64,000 nucleotides of DNA, from contig NZ_CANKZF010000001.1 in assembly GCF_947488515.1 (NCBI RefSeq), positions 1,302,001 through 1,366,000 on the forward strand, written 5' to 3'. Origin of the DNA: an uncultured Nocardioides sp. GTDB lineage: Bacteria > Actinomycetota > Actinomycetes > Propionibacteriales > Nocardioidaceae. The notes under the pieces are model-generated. The model did not search any database. It was not told where the DNA came from and saw only the letters and a program-made list of their open reading frames with translations. The first letter of the stretch is position 1; the number at the start of each line of letters is the position of its first letter. A program made the translations under genes and the position numbers. Shown here one piece after another: positions 24,793-33,056 of the stretch.

Positions 24793-27459
24793 TCAGAGCA
24801 GCTCGCGCTCGGCTGCGCGTCGTACGGCGGCCCGGCGGGTGTTGACGTCGAGCTTGGCGAAGATGTGTCTGGTGTGGGTGCGCAGGGTGTTGAGCGAGAC
24901 GTAGAGCCGTTGCGCGATCTCGGGTCCGGTCAGCTCCGTGGCGAGCAGCCGGAGCACCTCCACCTCACGCTCGCTGAGCACCTCGGTCTGCGGGGACCGG
25001 GGCGCCGGCTCGTCCCGCGTGGCCGCAGCGAGCACGGCGGCCCCCGACTCGCCCCCGTGCGCCTCCAGCAGCGCGACCATCGCAGCGCCCTCGTCGAGGT
25101 AGAGACGGCGGTACCCGGGCGGCACCCCGCGGTCGAGCGCCTTCCCCAGAGCTGCGAGCGCCGCGTCACGGTCGGACATCGCGCGGTGCGCGAGGGCGCG
25201 TACGACGTGCGCGTCGACCACGCTGCCCCCGCGCCCGGCAGCCCCGGCATCCGTCGCGATCCGCTCCGTCATCGCGACGACGTCGTCGAGACGATCGGCC
25301 TCCGCCACCAGCAGCCGGGCCAGGGTCAGCCGGTCGACCTCCCCGAGGTAGGTCCCGTGGTCGAGGTCGACGCGGTGCTCGGACGCCCACTCGCGGGCGT
25401 CGTCGAGCCGGCCTTGGGCGATGCGGACCCGGGCCCGCAGCGCGGGGACCGGCCGGACGTCGGGGAAGTAGCCGGGCAGGACGAGCGCCTGCGCCTGGTC
25501 CAGCGCGGCGACCGCCCCGTCGAGGTCGCCGCGCGCCCGGAGCAGAGCCGCTCTCGCGACGTGGATGCGGTGACGGTTCTCGATCAGCGACGCCCGCTCG
25601 CCCAGCGCGACGGCCGTCTGCAGATGCGACTCTGCCCCGGCGAGAGACCCCTGCTCGACCAGCACCTCGGCGAGCGCCACGTGCAGATCGCCGGTCGTCG
25701 ACAGCGGCCGGCCCGGGGTCAGCTCCGCCGTCTCCAACGCGTGCTCGAGGAGACTCCGTGCCTCGTCGGGCCGGCCACGCCCGAGCGCGATGCTGGCCAG
25801 CACGACAGTCATCCCGAGCCCGTCCGCGATGTTTCCGGCGGCGCGGATGTGGCGCGCCGCCTCGTTGAAGGTGTCGGCCGCATCCGCCAGGTCTCCGGCG
25901 GCCCACGCAGCCAGCCCGAGGTAGCCCGACGAGGCCCCGAGCACGAAGTGGTCGTCGGGGCCGGCGAGGTCTCGGGCCCGGCTCGCGTGGGCGGTCGTCC
26001 CGGCGACGTCGCCGCGGGCCTGGGCGACGGTCGCCCGGTAGACCTCGACCATCGCCGGCAGGGTCGCCAGGTCCTGGTCGCGAGCCGCCCTCGCGGTCGC
26101 CGGCCCCGTCGACGGCGGGGGCGCCTCCTGCGACTCCAGTGCCGCCTCGGCGACGTCGAGCCACCGGTCGAGCCCGTCGAGGTCGCCCTCGGAGAGCCGC
26201 GCCCACGCGAGGTGCATCGCCAGCAGCGGGCGGTGTCGTACGACGTCCTCCGGCAGGGCCCGCAGCCACTCGCGCATCGCCCGGTCCTCACGGCGCTGGC
26301 GCATCCCGGGCACGGCGAGCTCCACCAGGTCGGCGGCCTGGTCGACGTCACCGCCGGCGAGGGCGTGCCGGACGGCGTCGGGCAGGCGGTCGTGCTCGGC
26401 GTACCAGTCGGCGGCGTCGTGGTGCAGGCGCCCGACGTGCTCGGTGCCCCCGGCCGCGAGTCGCGCGACCAGCGCCTCCGCGAAGAGGTGGTGGTAGCGC
26501 CACCACTGCCGCTCGTCGTCGAGAGGGACCACGAAGAGGTTCGACCGCTCGAGCGCCTCCAGCAGCTGCTGGCCGTCGGAGCGGCCAGTGACCGCGTCGC
26601 AGAGGGGCCCGCACAGGTCGTCGAGCACGGAGGTGTCGAGCAGGAACGACCGGACGTCCGCGGGCTGACCGGCGAGCACCTCGTCGACGAGGTAGTCGAG
26701 GACGAACCGGTGGCTCCCGGCGAACGCCTCGACGAAGCCGTCCGGATCGACCGTGCCGGCGGCGGAGAGGGCGGCGAGCTGCAGGCCCGTGGCCCATCCC
26801 TCGGTACGCCGCTCGAGCGCGGCGACGTGGTGCGACTCCAGGCCGAGCCCCATGACGTCGTTGAGGAACGTCGTCGCCTCGGCGGTGGTGAAGCGGAGGT
26901 CGGCGGCCCGGACCTCGAGCAGCTCACCGCGTGCCCGGAACCGCGACAGGGCCAGCGGCGGATCGGCCCGCGTCGTCATCGCCACGGTGACCTGCGGTGG
27001 CAGGTTGTCGAGCAGGAAGGTGACCGCCTCGTGCACCTCGGTGCCGTCGATGACGTGGAAGTCGTCGAGCGCGATGACCGTCGGCCCCGGAAGCGCGTCG
27101 AGCTCGTCGAACAGGCTGGCCAGCACGTCCTCCGCCCGCGCGGTCCGTTCGTCCTCGAGCAGCGCCGTCGCCTCGGCGCCGACCTCCGGGCTGGCGACGC
27201 TGACGGACGCCACGAGGTCGGCGAGGAACCGCCGCAGGTCGGCGTCCGCGGCGTCGAGCGACAGCCAGGCGGTCCGGACGTCGCCGGCGGCCAGCCACTG
27301 GGTCAGCAGCGTCGTCTTCCCGGACCCCGCCGGCGCGGCCACCAGCACGAGCCGCGGCATCGGGCCCCGGCCGGTCGGCAGCCGGTCCGTGAGCCGGCTG
27401 CGGTCCACGAGCCGGCGTCGCGACAGCGGGACACGCAGCTTCGTGCCGGGTACCGCCAT
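24793..27459 (-). CDS. MalT-like LuxR regulator (STAND ATPase + TPR + HTH)
   Basis: The 888-residue regulator has the full MalT plan. The N-terminus [16 protein letters not shown] leads to a P-loop ([18 protein letters not shown], about residues 39-56), a Walker B-type strand with [12 protein letters not shown], and the motif [22 protein letters not shown]. Long TPR-like helices then run to about residue 815, followed by the LuxR helix-turn-helix [40 protein letters not shown]. Such proteins are ATP- and inducer-dependent activators. Here the inducer is unknown. It lies immediately upstream of, and co-directional with, the four-gene membrane operon, so those genes are likely targets. The start is the ATG ending at 27459. 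Confidence 0.92.
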   Translation of the reverse strand: MAVPGTKLRVPLSRRRLVDRSRLTDRLPTGRGPMPRLVLVAAPAGSGKTTLLTQWLAAGDVRTAWLSLDAADADLRRFLADLVASVSVASPEVGAEATALLEDERTARAEDVLASLFDELDALPGPTVIALDDFHVIDGTEVHEAVTFLLDNLPPQVTVAMTTRADPPLALSRFRARGELLEVRAADLRFTTAEATTFLNDVMGLGLESHHVAALERRTEGWATGLQLAALSAAGTVDPDGFVEAFAGSHRFVLDYLVDEVLAGQPADVRSFLLDTSVLDDLCGPLCDAVTGRSDGQQLLEALERSNLFVVPLDDERQWWRYHHLFAEALVARLAAGGTEHVGRLHHDAADWYAEHDRLPDAVRHALAGGDVDQAADLVELAVPGMRQRREDRAMREWLRALPEDVVRHRPLLAMHLAWARLSEGDLDGLDRWLDVAEAALESQEAPPPSTGPATARAARDQDLATLPAMVEVYRATVAQARGDVAGTTAHASRARDLAGPDDHFVLGASSGYLGLAAWAAGDLADAADTFNEAARHIRAAGNIADGLGMTVVLASIALGRGRPDEARSLLEHALETAELTPGRPLSTTGDLHVALAEVLVEQGSLAGAESHLQTAVALGERASLIENRHRIHVARAALLRARGDLDGAVAALDQAQALVLPGYFPDVRPVPALRARVRIAQGRLDDAREWASEHRVDLDHGTYLGEVDRLTLARLLVAEADRLDDVVAMTERIATDAGAAGRGGSVVDAHVVRALAHRAMSDRDAALAALGKALDRGVPPGYRRLYLDEGAAMVALLEAHGGESGAAVLAAATRDEPAPRSPQTEVLSEREVEVLRLLATELTGPEIAQRLYVSLNTLRTHTRHIFAKLDVNTRRAAVRRAAERELL

Positions 27460-27547
27460 GGCCTCAGGCTAGTGGCGGGATCGGGCCGAAGGACCCTGCC
27501 GAGGTGGGCGCACGCTGCCTAGCGTGGCTGGTGAAGGGAGCACCCCC

Positions 27548-27736
27548 ATGAGCGATCGCACCAGCACGGCCTCAGGTCAGGCGGGCAACGCCATCTACGG
27601 ACTCGGCATCTTCGGAGCCTGGGTCTACTTCTGGATGCAGGCGGACGGCCTCTGGCAGCACCTCCTCGCCATCCTGGAGGGCATCGTCTGGCCGGCCTTC
27701 GCCGTCTACTACGGCCTCGACGCGCTGAACGCCTGA
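27548..27736 (+). CDS. Small membrane protein (62 aa)
   Basis: The protein begins MSDRTSTASGQAGNAIYGLG. It has two hydrophobic stretches, AIYGLGIFGAWVYFW and LLAILEGIVWPAFAVYYGL, separated by the short loop MQADGLWQHL. This is a two-helix hairpin typical of small actinobacterial inner-membrane proteins. The ribosome-binding region GAAGGGAG lies just upstream of ATG 27548. Similar short proteins with an A-x-x-G-L-G-x-x-G-A-x-x-Y-x-x pattern are common, but none has a known function. It is divergent from the MalT-like regulator, 88 bases apart, and is followed by a lipoprotein gene 32 bases downstream, probably in one transcript. Confidence 0.8.
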   Translation: MSDRTSTASGQAGNAIYGLGIFGAWVYFWMQADGLWQHLLAILEGIVWPAFAVYYGLDALNA

Positions 27737-27768
27737 CGACGCGTGGCGCCACCCACGAGGATGACGCC

Positions 27769-28137
27769 GTGACCGCTCGTCGTCGATTCCTCCCCGCGCT
27801 CGCACTCGCGGGCTTCCTTGCCGGGTGCGCCGGGGGCGAGGCGAGCGACGACGGCACGGCGCTGCTCACCAACACGTCGGACCGGGACGACCTGCGCGTC
27901 GTCGTGCTCGACGGGGACGGCCAGCCGTTCAGGGAGGCCGCTCTGGACCCGGCGTTCCGGTTCGACACGCAGTTCACCGACCGCGAGCGGCAGTGTCTGG
28001 TGGCCGGGGACGGCTCGTCCGAGGTGCGCGATGACGCCGGCACGGTGGTCGCCCGGCACGACTTCGCGGACCGCGAGGTCTGCGAGCACGAGGAGCTGCG
28101 GATCACCGACGACCTCGGGCTGGAGTGGGTCGACTGA
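27769..28137 (+). CDS. Small lipoprotein (122 aa)
   Basis: It starts at a GTG with the signal peptide M-T-A-R-R-R-F-L-P-A-L-A-L-A-G-F-L-A-G-C. The lipobox L-A-G-C places the lipid-modified Cys at residue 20. The mature part is short, acidic and beta-rich (LLTNTSDRDDLRVVVLDGDG, RQCLVAGDGSSEVRDDAG), and has two cysteines (C-L-V and E-V-C-E-H) that could form a disulphide. I do not recognise a family. It would sit on the outer face of the cytoplasmic membrane. A good hairpin follows at 28145, then the convergent FAD oxidase gene. Confidence 0.75.
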   Translation: MTARRRFLPALALAGFLAGCAGGEASDDGTALLTNTSDRDDLRVVVLDGDGQPFREAALDPAFRFDTQFTDRERQCLVAGDGSSEVRDDAGTVVARHDFADREVCEHEELRITDDLGLEWVD

Positions 28138-28144
28138 CGCGAAC

Positions 28145-28180
28145 GACCCGCGGCCCCACCAACCAAGGGGGCCACGGGTC
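28145..28180. terminator. Bidirectional hairpin between convergent genes
   Basis: GACCCGCGGCCCC (28145-28157) pairs with GGGGCCACGGGTC (28168-28180) with one mismatch. It lies between the lipoprotein stop and the FAD oxidase 1 stop and can serve both. Confidence 0.65.
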
Positions 28181-28189
28181 GCAAGGGCT

Positions 28190-29557
28190 TCACGCCAGCA
28201 CGCCGCCGATCGCGAGCACGCCATCCGGGTCGTACGTCCGCCGCGCCCGCCGCAGCCGGGCGAGGGTCACCTCGTCGTAGGCGTCGACGTACTCCTCCGG
28301 GGTGAACGTGAAGTTCGGCAGCCGGTGGCCGCCCACCCACGGCGCCATCGCGTCGAGGATCGCGGCGGCGTGGTCCTCCACCCCCGGGATCGCCGCGATG
28401 CCGACGACGAGCAGGGAGTACGCCGCGTCGCGCGAGGCGAAGGCAGCCGGGTGCTCACCCGGCCGGGAGTAGGCGCCGCCGAGCTGGCGTACCTCCACCA
28501 GGATCTGCGGTGACAGCACACCGGGGCCGGTGAGCGCGAGCAGCGCGTCGACCGCCTCCGCGGGGAAGTCCGCGAGCACGTCGCCCGCCTCGTGGGCCGG
28601 GGTCGGGTCGAGCGGGTCGGTGTGGACCGAGTCGATCGCGGCGTAGGGCTTCTCGGCCACGTCGTCGAGGATGACCGGTGCGGCGGCCCGCATCGCGGCG
28701 AACCAGCGCTCGCCCTCCTCGGCGGAGCCCGTCCAGACGAAGCGCACCGACAGCGTCAGGCGACCGGCCAGCATCGGCGGCACGCCCTCCATGTCGGGCA
28801 GCTGGAAGAGCGCGAACGACGTGGTGCCCTCCTCGGGCAGCTCCGCCGACCACGTGCGCCAGGCGTCGATGACCGCCGGGGCGTCGGCGCCGTCGAACCA
28901 CGTCGAGCCGCCGTAGAACCGCGGCTGCTCGACCAGGTCGAACTCGATCGCCGTGACGATGCCGAGCATCCCCTTCGCGCCGCGCAGGGCGAAGAAGAGC
29001 TCCGGGTGCTCGGTCGGCGTGACCCGCCGGAGCACCCCGTCGCCGGTGACGACCTCGATGGCACGGACCTTGTCGATGGCGAGGCCGTGGGTGCGGGCCA
29101 TCGGCCCGAGCCCGCCGCCGGTGGTGTAGCCGACGATCCCGACGTCGGTGATCGAGCCCGAGAGCGGCGCCAGGCCGTACGGCGCGGCGGCCTCCACGAC
29201 CGCCAGCCACTTCACCCCGGCTCCGGTGCGGGCCCAGCCCTCCTCGGGGTGGATGACGACCTCGTCGAGCTCCTTGGTGGTGACGAGCAGCTCGGTGGTC
29301 AGCTCCGCCATCGGGCCGTGACCGGTGGCCTGCGGGGTGACACGCATGCCGTGGCGGGCCGCGAACTGCACGGCCTCGACGACGTCCTGGGCGTCGAAGG
29401 CGGCGAGGACGGCGGCCGGCTGGACCGGGACGGCGAGGTTCCACGGCGAGACGAGGGCGTCGTACGCCGTGTCGCCGGGCACCGCGACGGTGCCGATCGT
29501 GAGTGCGTCCAGCTCCGCGAACGGTACGGCTGCGGGGCTGGTCTGGGCGATGGTCAT
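28190..29557 (-). CDS. BBE-type FAD-binding oxidase 1
   Basis: The 455-residue flavoprotein belongs to the PCMH/berberine-bridge group. The FAD-binding domain includes VTPQATGHGPMAE near residue 80, whose His is the usual 8-alpha covalent anchor, and IVGYTTGGGLGPMARTHGLAID near 140. At the second site the cysteine of bicovalent members is replaced (D-V-G-I-V-G). The C-terminal BBE segment is present (PEEYVDAYDEVTLARLRRARRTYDPDGVL). No signal peptide, so it is probably cytoplasmic. The family oxidises alcohols, sugars or small metabolites with O2. The start at the ATG ending at 29557 has GGAGGAAG before it. A three-repeat SARP operator lies 44 bases upstream (29602-29634). It is paralogous to the adjacent FAD oxidase 2. 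Confidence 0.88.
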   Translation of the reverse strand: MTIAQTSPAAVPFAELDALTIGTVAVPGDTAYDALVSPWNLAVPVQPAAVLAAFDAQDVVEAVQFAARHGMRVTPQATGHGPMAELTTELLVTTKELDEVVIHPEEGWARTGAGVKWLAVVEAAAPYGLAPLSGSITDVGIVGYTTGGGLGPMARTHGLAIDKVRAIEVVTGDGVLRRVTPTEHPELFFALRGAKGMLGIVTAIEFDLVEQPRFYGGSTWFDGADAPAVIDAWRTWSAELPEEGTTSFALFQLPDMEGVPPMLAGRLTLSVRFVWTGSAEEGERWFAAMRAAAPVILDDVAEKPYAAIDSVHTDPLDPTPAHEAGDVLADFPAEAVDALLALTGPGVLSPQILVEVRQLGGAYSRPGEHPAAFASRDAAYSLLVVGIAAIPGVEDHAAAILDAMAPWVGGHRLPNFTFTPEEYVDAYDEVTLARLRRARRTYDPDGVLAIGGVLA

Positions 29558-29601
29558 TGCTTCCTCCGTTGGGTCGTTGTTGACCCTCCGAAGGTGCACC
29601 C

Positions 29602-29634
29602 GGATGGTTGAGACCGACTTGAAGCCGACTTGAG
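29602..29634 (-). promoter_or_regulatory. SARP-type operator: three 11-bp direct repeats before FAD oxidase 1
   Basis: On the minus strand: CTCAAGTCGGC (29634-29624), TTCAAGTCGGT (29623-29613) and CTCAACCATCC (29612-29602), gapless. The two distal repeats match each other at 9 of 11 positions. This is the clearest of the five arrays. Confidence 0.75.
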
Positions 29635-29647
29635 CCGAGCCGCGGAT

Positions 29648-31012
29648 TCAGTCGCCGGAGGATGCGCGCGGTGCCACAAACACGCGATTCGGGTCCACAG
29701 ACTCACGAATCCGCACCAGCCGCTCGTACGCCTCGGGCGCGAACCCGCGTCGCGCCGCGGCCTCGTAGGCCATCGAGAGGTACGACGCGCGCGACGACCA
29801 GGGCGCGAGCGAGTCGAGGATCCGCAGGGCGTCCGCACGGACGGCGTCCCACCCGGTGCCGACGTCGAGCCCGACACCGAGCACGAGGAAGGCGGCGGGC
29901 AGGTGGTCGAGCGCACCGCCGCGGGGCGAGGGCCGGGCGAGGGCGCCACCGAGCTGGCGCAGCTCCACGAAGAGCAGGTTGCTGCCCGACTCGGGGCCGG
30001 CGGCCTCGACGAGCGCGTCGACCGCGCCGGCAGGGAAGCCCTCGACGAGCACGCTGTTGGCGTAGACCGCGGTGGGCTCCTGCGGATCCATCTGCAGGTG
30101 GGCGATGTCGGGGGCGGGCATCTCGGCGAACGTGTCGATCTCGGGCCGCAGCGCGCGCAGCGGGGCGATCGAGCGGGCGCCCGTCTCGGGGTCGCCGAGC
30201 GCCACGGCGTCGATCATCACCATCTTGCGGCCTCGCAGCTGGTCGGGCAGCCACTCGATGTCGGGCACCTGGAAGATCCGCGCGACGCTGGTGACCGACT
30301 CCGGCGCGTCCGCCGTCCACTCGCCCCACGCGGTGAGCACGCGCTGGGCGTGCCGCCAGTCCCACGCGAGCATGCCGGCGTACGCCGTCCGCACAGGCAG
30401 CAGGTCGAACTCGAGCGCGGTGACGACCCCGAAGCCGCCGCTGCCGCCGCGGGCCGCCCAGAGCAGGTCGGCGTCCTGGTCGTCGGTGGCGCGCACGAAG
30501 GTGCCGTCGGCGAGCACCAGCTCGACGGCGGTGATCGCGCTGCACTGCAGGCCGTACTTGCGGGAGTACCAGCTCACGCCGCCGCCGAGCGACGAGCCGA
30601 CGACGCCGACGCCCGGGCTGGACATATGCTGCCCGGCGAGCCCGACGCGTCCGGCCCGGGTGATGACGTCGCCCCACAGCACGCCGGCCTCGGCGCGGGC
30701 CGTACGGCTGGCGGCGTCGACGCGCAGCCCCGTCATGGCGGAGGTGCGCAGCAGCACGGCGTCGCCGAGCCGGCCCGCGAGCGGCGGTGCCCCATGGCCG
30801 GTGCCCTGCGGCGCGACCCGGAGCCCGGCCGCCGCGGCGGCACGGACGATCCGAGCGACCTCGTGGGGGTCGGCCGGGTAGGCGACCGCAGCCGGGTGCT
30901 CGTCGACCTGGAGGTTCCACGGCATCCGCGCCTCGTCGTAGAGGGGGTCGCCGGGCAGGTGGACAGCACCACCCGCCAGCGGGCGTAGACCCTCGGCCTG
31001 CTGCACCGTCAC
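29648..31012 (-). CDS. BBE-type FAD-binding oxidase 2
   Basis: The ~454-residue paralogue of the downstream FAD oxidase has RVAPQGTGHGAPPLAG (likely His anchor for FAD), VGVVGSSLGGGVSWYSRKYGLQ and the BBE tail YERLVRIRESVDPNRVF. As in oxidase 1, the second covalent Cys position is not a cysteine. The start is uncertain. An ATG ending at 31039 lies inside the third repeat of a SARP array and has no ribosome site. I prefer the GTG ending at 31012, just after the SARP 2 stop and behind GTGAGG; a GTG ending at 31006 has better spacing. Coming five bases after SARP 2, it may be both co-transcribed with it and driven from the internal array at 31035-31067. Confidence 0.85.
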   Translation of the reverse strand: MTVQQAEGLRPLAGGAVHLPGDPLYDEARMPWNLQVDEHPAAVAYPADPHEVARIVRAAAAAGLRVAPQGTGHGAPPLAGRLGDAVLLRTSAMTGLRVDAASRTARAEAGVLWGDVITRAGRVGLAGQHMSSPGVGVVGSSLGGGVSWYSRKYGLQCSAITAVELVLADGTFVRATDDQDADLLWAARGGSGGFGVVTALEFDLLPVRTAYAGMLAWDWRHAQRVLTAWGEWTADAPESVTSVARIFQVPDIEWLPDQLRGRKMVMIDAVALGDPETGARSIAPLRALRPEIDTFAEMPAPDIAHLQMDPQEPTAVYANSVLVEGFPAGAVDALVEAAGPESGSNLLFVELRQLGGALARPSPRGGALDHLPAAFLVLGVGLDVGTGWDAVRADALRILDSLAPWSSRASYLSMAYEAAARRGFAPEAYERLVRIRESVDPNRVFVAPRASSGD

Positions 31013-31016
31013 CACC

Positions 31017-32894
31017 TCACGATCTCGGCGCTTCAGCATGGTCAGCGGAACTTGAGGATGACTTGAGCCGCCGGTTCAGCCGCTCGACGAGCAGGGCGCG
31101 CTCGCCCGTCGGTACGTCGGCGTGGATCGCGTCGCGGACCAGCGGGTTCACGAAGTCGAGCGGGTGCCCGTCGCGGAGGATCTCGCTGCGGGCGAGCAGG
31201 TCGAGGGCGCTCGCGACGTCCTCCTCCGAGTGCTGCGAGAGGTCGGCGACGCTCCGCAGGTCGGCCATCGGTCCGAGCATCGCCACCGCGCGGGCGACCG
31301 TCGTGACCGCCTTGGGCATCCGTCGCAGGCGAAGGGTGACGAGCGAGGTGACCGCACGCGACCCCACGGCCCGGACGGTGTCGACGTGGGCCGCGTCCGG
31401 CGGCACGCCCTGGTCGGCGAGGGCGCGCAGGAGCTGGCGCAGGAGCAGCGGGTTGCCCGAGGTCATCCGGTGGCAGGTCGCGACGAACGCGTCCGCGCCG
31501 CGACCGAGCCGGTCGGTCACCAGCGCGGCGGTCCCCTGCTCGGTGAGCGGCCCAGGGCGTACGACGCTCACCGTCTCGTCGGCGACCAGCTCGGCGAGGT
31601 CGTCCGCCTGCTGCTGCTCACCGGTGCGCATGGCCAGAACGATGAGCACGGGGAGTCCCTCGAGCCGCCGGACCAGGTAGGCGAGGAACTGCAGCGACGC
31701 CTCGTCGCACCGCTGGACGTCGTCGACGCAGAGCACGAACGGCGCCTCCTCGGCGAGCTGCGTCGTCAGCTCGCACAGCCCGCGGAGCACGACGAACCGC
31801 TCCTCGCGCTCCAGCAGGTCGTCCACGCCCGCGCCGAACAGCTGCCGGGCCACGCCCCACTCGAAGTCCTGCTCCAGCGCGCTGCTCCGCGCCGACCGCA
31901 CGAAGACGCCATTGCTGACCGCCAGCCGTCGGAGCTCCTCCAGGAGGCGCGTCTTGCCGATGCCGGCGGGGCCCTCGATCAACACACAGCCCGACGTCGC
32001 GTCGGCGAGGTCGTCGAGCTTCTCCCTCAGGAGGGCCAGCTCGTCGTCACGGTCGACGAGCCCGTCGGGGGTGCGGGGGCGTGGGATCAGCGTCGCCGGT
32101 GCCGCGGTCGTTGCGGGTCTCGGCCCGTCGAGGTCCGGCGACTGCGCTAGCACCTCCGCCTCGAGCGCGCGCAGGGCGGGCCCGGGGTCGACGCCGAGCT
32201 CGTCGGCGAGCACCGTCCGCGCCCTCCTCAGTGCCTCGAGCGCGGCCGCCTGTCGGTGGGAGCGGTAGAGCGCGAGCGTCAGCAGCCGCCAGCGCTCCTC
32301 CCGGAGCGGGTCCTCCTTGACCAGAGCCTCGAGGTCACCGATGACGAGCTGGGCCTCGCCGAGCTCGAGGCGGGTGGCGAGCAGGCGCTCGCGGGCGACG
32401 GCACGCAGCTCGGTGAGCCGGGCGATCTCCGCCTCGGCCCACGCCTCCCCCGCGTAGTCGACGTACGCCGGTCCGCGCCACATCCGCAGCGCCGTCTCGA
32501 GCGTGCACACGGCGTCCCCCGGCGCCTGGCCGGCGGCCGACTCGACTGCCGCCTCGAACGCCCACGCGTCGACGGCGTCCGGTGATAGGCGCAGGACGTA
32601 TCCCGGGCCCGCCCGCGCGATGATGCTGCCCCGCTGTCGGGCACTCGCGTCGGGCTCGAGCCGCCGGCGCAGGTGGCTGACGTACGCCTGCAGCGCTCCG
32701 TTCACGTTGGCCGGCGGGTGGTCGCCCCACACGCAGTCGACGAGGTGGTCAGCGGTCACGACCTGGTCGCGCTGCATGGCCAGCGCCGCCAGCACGGCGC
32801 GCTGGCGTCGCCCGCCGAGGTCCACGACCGCGCCATCTCGCGTGGCCGTGAGCTCGCCGAGCACGTGCAGGTTGAGTTCCGGCTGTCCGTCCAC
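31017..32894 (-). CDS. SARP-type activator with AAA domain (SARP 2)
   Basis: The 625-residue protein has an N-terminal winged helix (LNLHVLGELTATRDGAVVDLGG..RAVLAALAMQRDQVV), a BTAD region (about 105-250, with ADELGVDPGPALRALEAEVL), then an AAA/STAND module with Walker A IEGPAGIGKTRLLEE (Lys near 314) and Walker B VLCVDDVQRCDEASLQFL. Unlike SARP 1 it lacks the long C-terminal helical repeat. The GTG ending at 32894 is chosen because GAGG lies six bases before it and the SARP domain begins directly after. The frame remains open upstream across the promoter region. It is divergent from an exported-protein gene and followed by two FAD oxidase genes. All three of those neighbours carry 11-bp repeat arrays. 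Confidence 0.9.
   Translation of the reverse strand: MDGQPELNLHVLGELTATRDGAVVDLGGRRQRAVLAALAMQRDQVVTADHLVDCVWGDHPPANVNGALQAYVSHLRRRLEPDASARQRGSIIARAGPGYVLRLSPDAVDAWAFEAAVESAAGQAPGDAVCTLETALRMWRGPAYVDYAGEAWAEAEIARLTELRAVARERLLATRLELGEAQLVIGDLEALVKEDPLREERWRLLTLALYRSHRQAAALEALRRARTVLADELGVDPGPALRALEAEVLAQSPDLDGPRPATTAAPATLIPRPRTPDGLVDRDDELALLREKLDDLADATSGCVLIEGPAGIGKTRLLEELRRLAVSNGVFVRSARSSALEQDFEWGVARQLFGAGVDDLLEREERFVVLRGLCELTTQLAEEAPFVLCVDDVQRCDEASLQFLAYLVRRLEGLPVLIVLAMRTGEQQQADDLAELVADETVSVVRPGPLTEQGTAALVTDRLGRGADAFVATCHRMTSGNPLLLRQLLRALADQGVPPDAAHVDTVRAVGSRAVTSLVTLRLRRMPKAVTTVARAVAMLGPMADLRSVADLSQHSEEDVASALDLLARSEILRDGHPLDFVNPLVRDAIHADVPTGERALLVERLNRRLKSSSSSADHAEAPRS
31035..31067 (-). promoter_or_regulatory. 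SARP-type operator: three 11-bp direct repeats before FAD oxidase 2
   Basis: On the minus strand: CTCAAGTCATC (31067-31057), CTCAAGTTCCG (31056-31046) and the weaker CTGACCATGCT (31045-31035). The array lies inside the last codons of SARP 2, an unusual place that implies an internal promoter. Confidence 0.65.
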
Positions 32895-32978
32895 CCCATT
32901 CCTCGTGTCGACTCCGTCGAGCGTAGGGCGTCTCCTCGCGGCGTGCCGCCCCGAAATTGGGCACGTGTCCCCCGACCC

Positions 32979-33011
32979 CTCAAGTCCACCCCAAGTCCCC
33001 GCCAAGCCATC
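32979..33011 (+). promoter_or_regulatory. SARP-type operator: three 11-bp direct repeats before the exported-protein gene
   Basis: CTCAAGTCCAC (32979-32989), CCCAAGTCCCC (32990-33000) and GCCAAGCCATC (33001-33011) are contiguous. The array lies in the SARP 2 / exported-protein divergent region, 45 bases before ATG 33057. Confidence 0.7.
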
Positions 33012-33056
33012 CGGGGCACCGTCGTCTCCTCGACCGAACACCTGAGGAGCCCACCG

